In this document: positions 37,743 through 45,728 of the stretch, one piece after another
Layout: every line of letters starts with the position of its first letter
Numbering within the stretch: position 1 is the first letter of the stretch
Source: Noviherbaspirillum sp. L7-7A
GTDB lineage: Bacteria; Pseudomonadota; Gammaproteobacteria; Burkholderiales; Burkholderiaceae_D
DNA length: 64,000 nt
Assembly: GCF_019052805.1 (NCBI RefSeq)
Contig: NZ_JAHQRJ010000001.1
Coordinates: 3,926,986 to 3,990,985, forward strand
Direction of reading: 5' to 3'
Made by a program: the position numbers and the translations under genes
The notes under the pieces: model-generated
What the model saw: only the letters and a program-made list of their open reading frames with translations
Told to the model about the DNA's origin: nothing
Databases searched by the model: none

Positions 37743-39167
37743 ATGGCATTGGCGCCGGATAGGGCGGGCGCGGCCGGCATGGAAGCGACGTCCGATGCAT
37801 GGCGCGGGCTGCTCTATCTCGCCGCCATTGTCACCTTCCTGCTTGCCACGGTGGCCCATTTGCCGGTGCTGCTGCCGGCGGCCGCGCTGCTGGCGCTGCT
37901 GTCCATCCTCGCGTCCCTGCCTTCCTGCGGCCCGATTGCCCGCATCCTGGCGCTGCTGTTCCTGGGCGGCGGCTACCTCATGCTGTGGCGCAGCGGCCGG
38001 CCTTGGCCGGACTATCTGCTGGCCCATGGCAGCATGCTCTACCTGATGGCGCTGTTCTCGGTGCTGCCGCTGCTGTCGATCCCGGTGCAGCTCGGCCGTT
38101 ACGGCCATTCGATCGAGGCGGTGCTGCGGGCCCGCATTGCCGGGCTGTTCCAGTTGAACTGCGTGGTCACGGTGCTGGCCTTCCTGTGCGGCTCCTTCAT
38201 GAGCCTGGCGGCGGTGCCCATCATGATGACCAGCATTTCGCCAGTGACGGGCAGCTATCCGCTGCGCGATCCGGTGCGCTTTGCCACGGTGTCCACTGTG
38301 TTCGGCTATGTGCTGCCGATTCTCTGGACGCCGGTGTCGGGCGTGGTCGGCGTTGTGCTGCACGGCCTGAAGCTGGAATGGACCGCGCTGCTGCCCCTGC
38401 TGATGGCGATCTCGCTGGCCGGCCTGCTGCTGAACTGGCTGCTGTTCTGGCTGTTCGAACTGCGCGGCCAGCCGGCCGCGATCAGGGCGCCGGCGCAGCC
38501 GGCGGCCGACCTGCCGCAATGGCGGCCGGCCCTGCGCCATCTCGGCCAGATGCTGCTGGCCATCGTGCTGATGGTGGCCGCCATCGGCGTGCTGGACCGC
38601 CTGCTGCGCATCGGCATGCTGGCCGTGGTGACGCTGCTGGCGATTCCGTTTGCGCTGGCCTGGAGCATGACCCTGGGCCGTGGCCGCGACTTCCTGCGCG
38701 CGGCAAGGGTGCAGATGGCCTCGCGCCTGCCGCGCATGGCCGACCAGTTCGCCATCTTCCTGGCCGCTGGTTTCTTCGTCAGCGCCATGCATCTTTCGGG
38801 CGTGGATCATGCGGTCAACGAGGCATTCCTCGCGCTGCACAACACGCTGGGCACCCGCCTGTTCCTGATTTCGATGCCCTTCATGGCGCTTGCCGTTGCG
38901 ATGCTGGGCGTGCATCCGCTGGTGGCGATCGCGCTTTTGGGCGAATCATTGAAGCCCGATGTGCTGGGCATCGATGTCAACCTGCTGGCCGTGACCCTGA
39001 TCGGCAGCTCGGTGCTGACCTACATGCTGGGGCCATTCAGCGGCACGCTGGGCCTGATGCAGTCGCTGACACGGATTTCAAGCTACCGGCTGGCCTGGTG
39101 GAACCTGCCGTATGCCATCGGCTATGTGGTGCTCCTGGCAGCGGTCATCCTGCTGTACCGGCCATGA
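37743..39167 (+). CDS. Polytopic inner-membrane protein of unknown function
   Basis: 474 aa, about twelve hydrophobic segments with short loops, for example LLYLAAIVTFLLATVAHLPV and LIGSSVLTYMLGPFSGTL. The pattern of two inverted bundles (TSISPVTGSYPL near the middle, HLSGVDHAVNEAF and LGVHPLVAIALLGES near the end) recalls CitMHS/ArsB-like carriers, so it may be a secondary transporter. ATG 37743 has a poor ribosome site; 37779 is another option. It is transcribed alone, divergent from the lectin-like lipoprotein. Confidence 0.65.
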   Translation: MALAPDRAGAAGMEATSDAWRGLLYLAAIVTFLLATVAHLPVLLPAAALLALLSILASLPSCGPIARILALLFLGGGYLMLWRSGRPWPDYLLAHGSMLYLMALFSVLPLLSIPVQLGRYGHSIEAVLRARIAGLFQLNCVVTVLAFLCGSFMSLAAVPIMMTSISPVTGSYPLRDPVRFATVSTVFGYVLPILWTPVSGVVGVVLHGLKLEWTALLPLLMAISLAGLLLNWLLFWLFELRGQPAAIRAPAQPAADLPQWRPALRHLGQMLLAIVLMVAAIGVLDRLLRIGMLAVVTLLAIPFALAWSMTLGRGRDFLRAARVQMASRLPRMADQFAIFLAAGFFVSAMHLSGVDHAVNEAFLALHNTLGTRLFLISMPFMALAVAMLGVHPLVAIALLGESLKPDVLGIDVNLLAVTLIGSSVLTYMLGPFSGTLGLMQSLTRISSYRLAWWNLPYAIGYVVLLAAVILLYRP

Positions 39168-39304
39168 TGCGGGCATGGCCGGTACGACAAGCCTGTTGCG
39201 GGAGGGCAAGCGCATCTGGCCCGTGCAGAACGTCTCTGGCCATGTCACGGGTTGTATAAGCCCATCCCGCCCATACCTGCGTGTTAAAGCAATCGGAGTC
39301 CATG

Positions 39305-39574
39305 ATGAATCAACAGCATAACGACGAGCAGAACCCGGCCCGGAAACAGAGCAGGGAAGAGGCGCTGGAGCAGGAGGTGCGGCAACTCGCCTATCGCATG
39401 GCGCAGGCGCTGGCCGAGCTGGACTGTCCGGATTGCTGCGGCCCGGTGCATGCCTTCATCGAGCACGGCTGCGATGTCTATCGCGAGGAATGGGAATGGG
39501 CCTGCTTCGTGCAGGTGGTGCATCGAAGGCGCGGCGGCGCCGGTGGCGGTAATGGTAGTGGCGGTGGTGCCTGA
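39305..39574 (+). CDS. Small hypothetical protein with Cys cluster
   Basis: 89 aa from ATG 39305 (another ATG directly before it). GGAG at about -6 supports it. A basic, charged N terminus leads to a helix (EEALEQEVRQLAYRMAQALA), then LDCPDCCGPVHAFIEHGCD and a Gly-rich tail. The CxxCC plus a following His and Cys may bind metal. No family recognised. Similar charged helix plus CPxC small proteins are often of unknown function. Confidence 0.55.
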   Translation: MNQQHNDEQNPARKQSREEALEQEVRQLAYRMAQALAELDCPDCCGPVHAFIEHGCDVYREEWEWACFVQVVHRRRGGAGGGNGSGGGA

Positions 39575-39822
39575 AGCGCTAGGGCAGGCCTTTCCAGGCA
39601 ATGTTGTCCCTGCTTGGCGCAACCTCCTTGAAACGATGTGATATCCGCACACGCCGCCTGAGCTGGCTCAGCCCGGGCGTTGGTTGATGCCACTGGCAGC
39701 CTGTCTGCCGCTAGCATCGGGCCTCCCATCATCAGGAGGAGCCATCCATACAAGCCACCATCCAATCCCTGCAACGTAGTGGCCGGCCCGCTTGCCGTGC
39801 GCCGGTACAGCACCGCAAGGCC

Positions 39823-40716
39823 ATGCTTGTTTCCCCTCGGACCAATGTCCTGCCAAGGCCGCGGCCCGTAGTGCAGCGCTGTTACAGCCTGGACTTCAGC
39901 AGCGGGCTGGACAAGGTCGCTGGCACAGTCGATACCTCCAGTACGGCCGGCGCCGGCAGCATGGCCAGCGCTGCCACCCGGACCAGTCCCCGTCCGCGCG
40001 CCAGCGATCTGCTGCCACATCAGATCCAGCAGGTATTGCTGGTCTCCAAGGGCATGGCATGCCGCGTCGGCCAGCCCGTTGCCGACATTCAGGCGCAGTT
40101 GCTCATGCAGGCAAGCCATGATGAGCCTGTTGCCGGACCGGCGAACCTGGCGCCAGGCAATCCTGGTGCCTCACGCTTTGCCAATGTCGTGTCGCTCTAC
40201 GATCCGGATGAAGAGCACAGGCAGGAGAAACTCTGGCTTGCCCGGTTTTCGCTGCAAGGGCGCGAAGCGGTTCATGCCCGCAGCATGGCGCTGAACTACA
40301 CCCTGATTTCCGACCGTCCGTGGCGCCTCGTGCTGGGCGGGCTTGACCTGCGCGTGATCAGCCATGAGCGCATCCGTTGTGCCGAAGTTGTTTTTCCCGG
40401 CAAATGCCTGGTGCAGTTGAGCCTGGCCAAAGGCATGTTGCACGGATTCGATGGCGAGCTGGCCGGCACCTGTGCGGGCCTTGCCAGGCAGCGTTACTGG
40501 GGATGGTTTGGCCATGAAAACCGGCGCTGCGACGAGCCCGGCGAACAGGGCTGGGATGCCAATCTGCTGACCACCGTCGAGCCGGAGCGGATCTCGGTGA
40601 TCGGTGATCGCGCCATTGCCTGGAGCACGCTCAGGCAATGGCAACGGGCGGTGCCTCTCGAAAAAACCGAGGAAGCACTCGCCTGGGAAATCGCGCGCAT
40701 GTCAATGCCGTTCTAG
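39823..40716 (+). CDS. Hypothetical protein
   Basis: 297 aa, no signal peptide or membrane segment. The N-terminal 55 residues are low-complexity and rich in Ser, Thr, Arg and Pro; the rest is a soluble domain with SLYDPDEEHRQEKLWLARFS and WRLVLGGLDLRVISHERIRC. It may be one of the orphan proteins peculiar to this group. The start is uncertain and the codon use resembles neighbours. I recognise nothing. Confidence 0.5.
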   Translation: MLVSPRTNVLPRPRPVVQRCYSLDFSSGLDKVAGTVDTSSTAGAGSMASAATRTSPRPRASDLLPHQIQQVLLVSKGMACRVGQPVADIQAQLLMQASHDEPVAGPANLAPGNPGASRFANVVSLYDPDEEHRQEKLWLARFSLQGREAVHARSMALNYTLISDRPWRLVLGGLDLRVISHERIRCAEVVFPGKCLVQLSLAKGMLHGFDGELAGTCAGLARQRYWGWFGHENRRCDEPGEQGWDANLLTTVEPERISVIGDRAIAWSTLRQWQRAVPLEKTEEALAWEIARMSMPF

Positions 40717-40808
40717 GCGCTCCCCACGGCAATGCGGCAGAAAGGCAGCGGTTGCGCTGCCGGCAAGGCGTTCCGCCCTGTCTGCGCGACCTTCCGCCGC
40801 GCAGGTTG

Positions 40809-42143
40809 CTAGATGCCGGTCGGATAGGTTTCCGGGACGTCGTCATGCACCATGTCGGCGGGTGCATCGAGCGGCTTGACGGCCCGGGTGGTATCGAAAT
40901 GCACGATGGCGTCGAACTGCCGGCCGAGCTCGCTCTGGAAGTAGTGGCTGACCCGTTCCGACTCCGGCAGGTAGACCACGCCGATGGCGCGCTCGAGCCG
41001 CTGGCCCAGCTGCTTCTGCAGGTCGGCATTGCCGCGCAGCGGAAGCAGGAAATCATGGCCGGTGCGGTGCATCAGGTTTTCATGGCTGTCCTCGCGTGAC
41101 GGCCGCACATTCTTCAGCTGGGCCGGGCTGTCCCATTCCGACGCCGCCGTCACCGTGCCGGCATGGGTGGTGTAGCCCAGCAGGAAGGTCTGCTGCTCGC
41201 CATGGCGCTGGCGCACCAGCTGGCCCAGGTTGACCTCGCCATGCCAGCCCATCTCGGTGCAGCGGGCGTCGCCGATATGCGAGTTGTGCGCCCAGACCAC
41301 CAGCCTGGCCTCGTCGCCGCGGCGCCGGCTCAAGTGCTCGCGCAGCGCATCCAGGGTGTCGGCCATATGGGTGTCGCGCACATTCCAGGACGCATTGCGG
41401 CCCTCGAACATGGCGCGGTAATACGCTTCGGCATTCTGCGCCACCCGGGCATTCTGGTGCGCATAGAACGCTTCATCGAAACCGGATACGCCGTCGATGC
41501 CGGCATATTTTTCGAGGTTGGCCGTCATGCCCATCAGCTGGCGCATCACTTCCGCCTCGCAATCCTTCTTCATGCCGAAGGTGGTGGCATAGCCATAGCG
41601 CTGCGGGTCCTCCGCCAGGTGATCGAAGCAGCTGTAGCGCTCCCGCGCGCGCCGCGCCGCTTCCGGGTCGACCCGGTTCAGATACTCTACCACCGACGAC
41701 ATCGAGCGGCGCAGGCTGTACAGGTCCAGCCCGTAGAAGCCGGCCTGATGCCTTTCCTCGGCAATGCCGCGATTGAACTCCCGCAGCCATGCCACCAGGT
41801 CCAGCACATCATGGTTGCGCCACATCCAGCGCGGGAAGCGTTTATAGTCGCCCAATGCCTGCTGGGCGCTGGCATCGCTGCCGCGGCCCTGGGCATGGCG
41901 GCTGACCCGCAATGCGTCCGGCCAATCGCATTCCACGGCAATGCCGGCGAAGTTTTTTTCGCGCAGCAGGCGCTGGCTGATCTCCATGCGGGAACGGTAG
42001 AACTCGTGGGTGCCGTGGGTGGCTTCGCCCAGCAGCACGATGGACGCGTCGCCGATGGCATCGAGGATGGCGTCGGTGTCGGTAACGCCGTGCAGCGGCA
42101 CGGCGGCGGCCTTGATGGCCTTGATCACGGTGCGGTCGAACAT
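40809..42143 (-). CDS. Erythromycin-esterase-like protein
   Basis: 444 aa. The family signature LLGEATHGTHEFYRSR near the N terminus (Glu and His of the putative active site) and VVWAHNSHIGDARC in the middle are diagnostic. EC20-type enzymes cleave macrolide lactone rings, but most chromosomal members have no proven drug substrate; this is not evidence of macrolide resistance. The start is ATG 42143 because AGGAGA lies 8 nt upstream. A longer form from 42173 lacks a ribosome site. It lies opposite no partner; a terminator hairpin lies 90 bp upstream. Confidence 0.88.
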   Translation of the reverse strand: MFDRTVIKAIKAAAVPLHGVTDTDAILDAIGDASIVLLGEATHGTHEFYRSRMEISQRLLREKNFAGIAVECDWPDALRVSRHAQGRGSDASAQQALGDYKRFPRWMWRNHDVLDLVAWLREFNRGIAEERHQAGFYGLDLYSLRRSMSSVVEYLNRVDPEAARRARERYSCFDHLAEDPQRYGYATTFGMKKDCEAEVMRQLMGMTANLEKYAGIDGVSGFDEAFYAHQNARVAQNAEAYYRAMFEGRNASWNVRDTHMADTLDALREHLSRRRGDEARLVVWAHNSHIGDARCTEMGWHGEVNLGQLVRQRHGEQQTFLLGYTTHAGTVTAASEWDSPAQLKNVRPSREDSHENLMHRTGHDFLLPLRGNADLQKQLGQRLERAIGVVYLPESERVSHYFQSELGRQFDAIVHFDTTRAVKPLDAPADMVHDDVPETYPTGI

Positions 42144-42231
42144 GGCCTGTTCTCCTGAAAGCTTGATGGCCATGTGACTGCGGCATCCCGGGGAAGTGCC
42201 GTCATCGCATCGAGGAGGTTTGATGCGGACG

Positions 42232-42262
42232 AAAAAAAGCCGGCCTGTAAAGGCCGGCTTTT
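42232..42262 (-). terminator. Terminator of the stress-protein gene (bidirectional hairpin)
   Basis: Perfect 12-bp stem AAAAGCCGGCCT/AGGCCGGCTTTT around loop GTAA, with a T-run on the minus strand. It lies between the glycine-zipper stress gene (stop 42278) and the esterase-like gene. Confidence 0.9.
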
Positions 42263-42277
42263 CTGCATGCGGCTTGC

Positions 42278-43600
42278 TTACCTGCCGTCGCGGTCCAGGT
42301 CGCCCGGAATCGCGCGCTCGACGCGATGCCATGCGGCACGGCTGGCGTGCTTGGCCTGGTCCCAGCTCAGGCGGGAAGCGCCACGCACGTTTTCCCACTC
42401 GCTGCGCAGTTGCGGCTCGGCCGTGTCGAAGTCGCTGTTGTAGCGGCCGCGGCTGTTGTAGCCCAGGCTGTATGCCGGTGCATAGTCCTCGTAGGAATAG
42501 CCTGAGGCATAGTACGGCTCGCGCTCATACGAACTGCGCCAGTAGGCATCTTCCTGGGCCGGATTGACCATGGCGCCGGCACCATGGCCGACTGCGCCGC
42601 CGGCCAGTGCGCCGATTGCAGCGCCTGCCGCCATGCCCACCGGGCCGCCGGCTGCGCCGACTGCAGCGCCTGCCATGGCACCGCCGCCTGCGCCCACGCC
42701 GGTGGAGAGGTTGTGCTCGCCGCGGTCATCCTGCGGCTTGGAGTTGACTACCTCACCGGCGCCCTTGCCAGCCATGCCGCCGGCAACCGCGCCAACCGCA
42801 GCGCCTGCCGCCATGCCGATCGGGCCGCCGGCCGCGCCGACTGCCGCGCCTGCCATTGCACCGCCGCCGGCGCCGACGCCCTTGGCCATGTTGTGGTCGC
42901 CCAGGTCATCGCCCGTTTTCGGGTTCACGACTTCGGCTGCGCCCTTGCCAGCCAGGCCGCCCGACACCGCGCCGATGGCTGCGCCTGCCGCCATGCCGAT
43001 CGGGCCAGCCGGGGAACCCATTGCCGCACCGGCCAGCGCACCGCCGGTGGCGCCCAGGCCCGTGCCGACCACATGCTCGCCGCTGCTTTCACGCCATTTC
43101 TGCTCGAGGTGCATGGCATCCTCGTCCGAGCGTGCATTTACGCCCATCAGGATGCCGCCGCGGCGGATGCCTTCCTCATAATGCTTCACGCGTTCCTCGG
43201 GGATGCCCGAGCCGATCAGCGCGCCCAGCAGGCCGCCGGTTACGCCGCCGGCGCCGGCGCCGGCCAGTGCGGCCGCCAGCGGACCGGCAATCACCAGGCC
43301 CAGGCCCGGCAGGGCGATCGTGGTGCCCACTGCCGCAACGGCGGCTGCGATTGCGCCCAGCGTACCGCCAATGCCTGCGCCGATGCCTGCGCCTTCGGCT
43401 GCCTTGCTGCCCAGTTCGGTTTCAATCGACTGGTCGCCTGCAAAGTAACGGCTGCGGGTTTCATCGGACATCACCAGGTTCACGTCATCCTTGGTATAGC
43501 CGCGTTCCGACACTGCGTTATAGGCACGCTCCGCACTCTCGCGGTCGTTGAAGAGGCCGGTCACCATGCGTGGATTCTTGTTCTGATATGTATCAGCCAT
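42278..43600 (-). CDS. Repeat-built glycine-zipper stress protein with YflT-like head
   Basis: 440 aa. Residues 1-50 (NPRMVTGLFNDRESAERAY and RGYTKDDVNLVMSDETRS) match the general-stress YflT/GsiB-type N-terminal domain. A long Gly/Ala glycine-zipper domain then inserts in or coats membranes. Residues 181-350 consist of three tandem units of exactly 60 aa, for example GVGAGGGAMAGAAVGAAGG then PIGMAAGAAVGAVAGG and MAGKGAGEVVN. The C terminus is Tyr/Arg-rich. Start ATG 43600 is preceded by AAGGAG at an ideal distance. Probable stress-induced envelope or surface protein; function not known. Confidence 0.82.
   Translation of the reverse strand: MADTYQNKNPRMVTGLFNDRESAERAYNAVSERGYTKDDVNLVMSDETRSRYFAGDQSIETELGSKAAEGAGIGAGIGGTLGAIAAAVAAVGTTIALPGLGLVIAGPLAAALAGAGAGGVTGGLLGALIGSGIPEERVKHYEEGIRRGGILMGVNARSDEDAMHLEQKWRESSGEHVVGTGLGATGGALAGAAMGSPAGPIGMAAGAAIGAVSGGLAGKGAAEVVNPKTGDDLGDHNMAKGVGAGGGAMAGAAVGAAGGPIGMAAGAAVGAVAGGMAGKGAGEVVNSKPQDDRGEHNLSTGVGAGGGAMAGAAVGAAGGPVGMAAGAAIGALAGGAVGHGAGAMVNPAQEDAYWRSSYEREPYYASGYSYEDYAPAYSLGYNSRGRYNSDFDTAEPQLRSEWENVRGASRLSWDQAKHASRAAWHRVERAIPGDLDRDGR
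42551..43060 (-). repeat. Three in-frame 180-bp tandem repeats in the stress gene
   Basis: Units 43060-42881, 42880-42701 and 42700-42551 (the last cut short) encode residues 181-240, 241-300 and 301-350. Units two and three are the closest to each other. Confidence 0.85.
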
Positions 43601-43992
43601 GTCGATCTCCTTGTTGAATGAAGGATTGCAGTTTAGACAATACAGTTGAGCAGGTATGTCGGCGCTTGGCCTGTGTTGGTGTAGGACAAAGGGAGGAAAT
43701 TTCAGGAGTGGAGCGCTTGGTAAACCCGCATGGATTTTGACCGTGGGGCGTGATCCGGGTTCGGTGCAAACCTGGCGGTCGCACGGCTTGTTCATGGCTT
43801 CACAGCATGCGAGCGGAACCGAAATGCCAGATGGCTTGCGGCAGCTGGAAAGTCCTTGCGCATCCTGATGTGCGAGGGAAGCGTGCAAGGGGCCATTGCT
43901 TCTCATCGAATAAAGCAGGTTCCGGCTCCTAACCCGCGCCTGCAATACAATCGTGCCATTCCAACATTGCGCCGCAGCAGGCGCCCGAACGC
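43601..43992. other. Intergenic region between stress gene and NERD-helicase (divergent)
   Basis: About 390 bp with no gene called. It must contain both promoters but no convincing -35/-10 pair was identified. Confidence 0.45.
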
Positions 43993-45636
43993 ATGCCGCA
44001 GATCTATCCTTCCGGCTGGCGCGAGCTGGCCGTCACGGGCGCCGCCGCCCGTGAAATCGAAACCCTGAACCTGTTCGCGGCGCGTCTGCCGGATGCGCTG
44101 ACGGTCTACCATGGCGTGCACTGGACCAAGATCGAGAACGGCTTTTCGGTCTATGGCGAGATCGACTTCATCATCGTCGCGCCCAATGGCCGCATGCTGC
44201 TGATCGAGCAGAAGGCCGGCTTCCTGTCGGAGACGCCGGAAGGGCTGGTCAAGAACTATCCGGGCCGCACCGAGCACGTGCGCCAGCAGATGCTGCAGAT
44301 GGTCGAAGGCCTGGCGGCGCGCTTCAACAAGACCGGCGGCGACAGGCTGGATGCGGATTACCTGCTGTACTTTCCCGACTACAAGGTGAAGAACCCGGCG
44401 CTGGCCGGCATCGAGCCGTCGCGCGTGGTCGATGCCGGCAACCGGACCCGGCTGGTCGAACTGATCACCGCCTTGCTGCCAATCACGCCCGAGACGCCGC
44501 AGCATGGCCGGGTGCGCAAGTTCCTGGGCGATGTGCTGCAGCTGACGCCCGATGCCAGCGCTATGGTCGGCCGTGCCGAGGAACTGGTAACGAGGCTGTC
44601 GCAGGGCCTGGCGGTGTGGGCGCGCCAGCTGGAATTCTCGCCGTTCCGCCTGCGCGTGGTCGGCACCGCCGGCAGCGGCAAGACGCAGCTGGCGCTGGCC
44701 GAATTCCATGCCGCGGTGGAAGCGGGGCTGCGGCCGCTCTATGTCTGCTACAACCGGCCCCTGGCCGACCGCGTGCAGCACCTGGTGCCGGCCGGCGGCC
44801 GGGTCGGCACCTTTCACATGCTGTGCGACACCTTTGCCCGCGAGTCGGGCGCTACGCCCGACTACAGCGCGCCCGGCGCCTGGGCCCAGATGGAAAAGGC
44901 CTTCGACAGCACGCCCATCCCGCCATCCTGGATGCACGATGTCTTGATCATCGACGAAGGCCAGGACTTCGCCGAGCCCTGGCGCGACGCCATGCTGCGC
45001 CTGCTGCGGACGGAAGGCCGGGCGCTGTGGCTGGAAGATCCGCTGCAGAACCTGTACGGCCGCTCGCCGGTGCCGCTGCCGGGCTGGGTCACGCTGCATT
45101 CCCAGTCCAATTACCGCAGCCCGCGCCAGATCGTCGAGCTGCTCACCGCCATCGTCCCCGACACCGAGCGCATCCAGGCAGCCAGCCCTTTCCTGGGCGT
45201 GGAGGTGGACTGGCTGGTCTATCCCGACAACGATGCCGTCGCCATGGCCGAAGCGGCCAAGCAGGGCATCACCCGCTGCCTGGCGGCCAATTTCGCGCGC
45301 ACCGACATCGCGCTGCTGTCCTTCCAGGGACGCGCCCATTCCACGCTGCTGCAGGCCGACCGGCTCGGGCAGCACACCCTGCGCTCCTTCACCGGCGGCT
45401 ATGACCTGCTGGGCAATCCGGTCTACCGCGACGGCCAGTTGCTGGCGGAGTCGGTGTACCGCTTCAAGGGCCAGTCGGCGCCGGCGGTGATCTTTGCCGA
45501 GATCGACTTCGAGGCGCTGGACGACCGTGTGGTGCGCAAGCTGTTCGTCGGCATGACGCGCGCCCGGCTCAAGCTGGTGCTGGTCATCAGCGAGCGCGCG
45601 GCGGCGCTGCTGCGTGCGCGGCTGCAGGCAGGTTGA
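43993..45636 (+). CDS. NERD nuclease-domain fused to an SF1 helicase
   Basis: 547 aa. Residues 55-75 (GEIDFIIVAPNGRMLLIEQK) hold the D58, E72-Q73-K74 nuclease-type residues of a NERD domain. A linker then leads to a UvrD-like ATPase: Walker A GTAGSGKT at 224-231, motif II LIIDEGQDF (about 318-325), motif IV NYRSPRQI, and motif VI VGMTRARLKLVL. NERD-helicases process DNA ends or phage DNA in many defence islands; here the neighbours are a stress gene and phaC, so its job is open. The start is the only ATG near the ORF beginning. It may be cytosolic and act alone. Confidence 0.87.
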   Translation: MPQIYPSGWRELAVTGAAAREIETLNLFAARLPDALTVYHGVHWTKIENGFSVYGEIDFIIVAPNGRMLLIEQKAGFLSETPEGLVKNYPGRTEHVRQQMLQMVEGLAARFNKTGGDRLDADYLLYFPDYKVKNPALAGIEPSRVVDAGNRTRLVELITALLPITPETPQHGRVRKFLGDVLQLTPDASAMVGRAEELVTRLSQGLAVWARQLEFSPFRLRVVGTAGSGKTQLALAEFHAAVEAGLRPLYVCYNRPLADRVQHLVPAGGRVGTFHMLCDTFARESGATPDYSAPGAWAQMEKAFDSTPIPPSWMHDVLIIDEGQDFAEPWRDAMLRLLRTEGRALWLEDPLQNLYGRSPVPLPGWVTLHSQSNYRSPRQIVELLTAIVPDTERIQAASPFLGVEVDWLVYPDNDAVAMAEAAKQGITRCLAANFARTDIALLSFQGRAHSTLLQADRLGQHTLRSFTGGYDLLGNPVYRDGQLLAESVYRFKGQSAPAVIFAEIDFEALDDRVVRKLFVGMTRARLKLVLVISERAAALLRARLQAG

Positions 45637-45651
45637 GGCTGTCTGGCCGGC

Positions 45652-45665
45652 TTGACATGGGTCAA
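45652..45665. promoter_or_regulatory. FNR/ANR-type box TTGACATGGGTCAA upstream of phaC
   Basis: Perfect TTGA-N6-TCAA dyad centred at 45658.5. A class II activator site centred at -41.5 would place the start near 45700, with a -10-like TTAAGG at 45687-45692 and phaC ATG at 45729. Confidence 0.7.
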
Positions 45666-45728
45666 TTTTTTGCGGCCTGATCGGGGTTAAGGTGCGCCGA
45701 TCCGGCAGTAAGGATCAAGGAGCCTTCG

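Noticed and set aside
40809..42143. Macrolide resistance gene
   Set aside because: Family signature only; most chromosomal members have no proven macrolide activity, so no resistance call is made.
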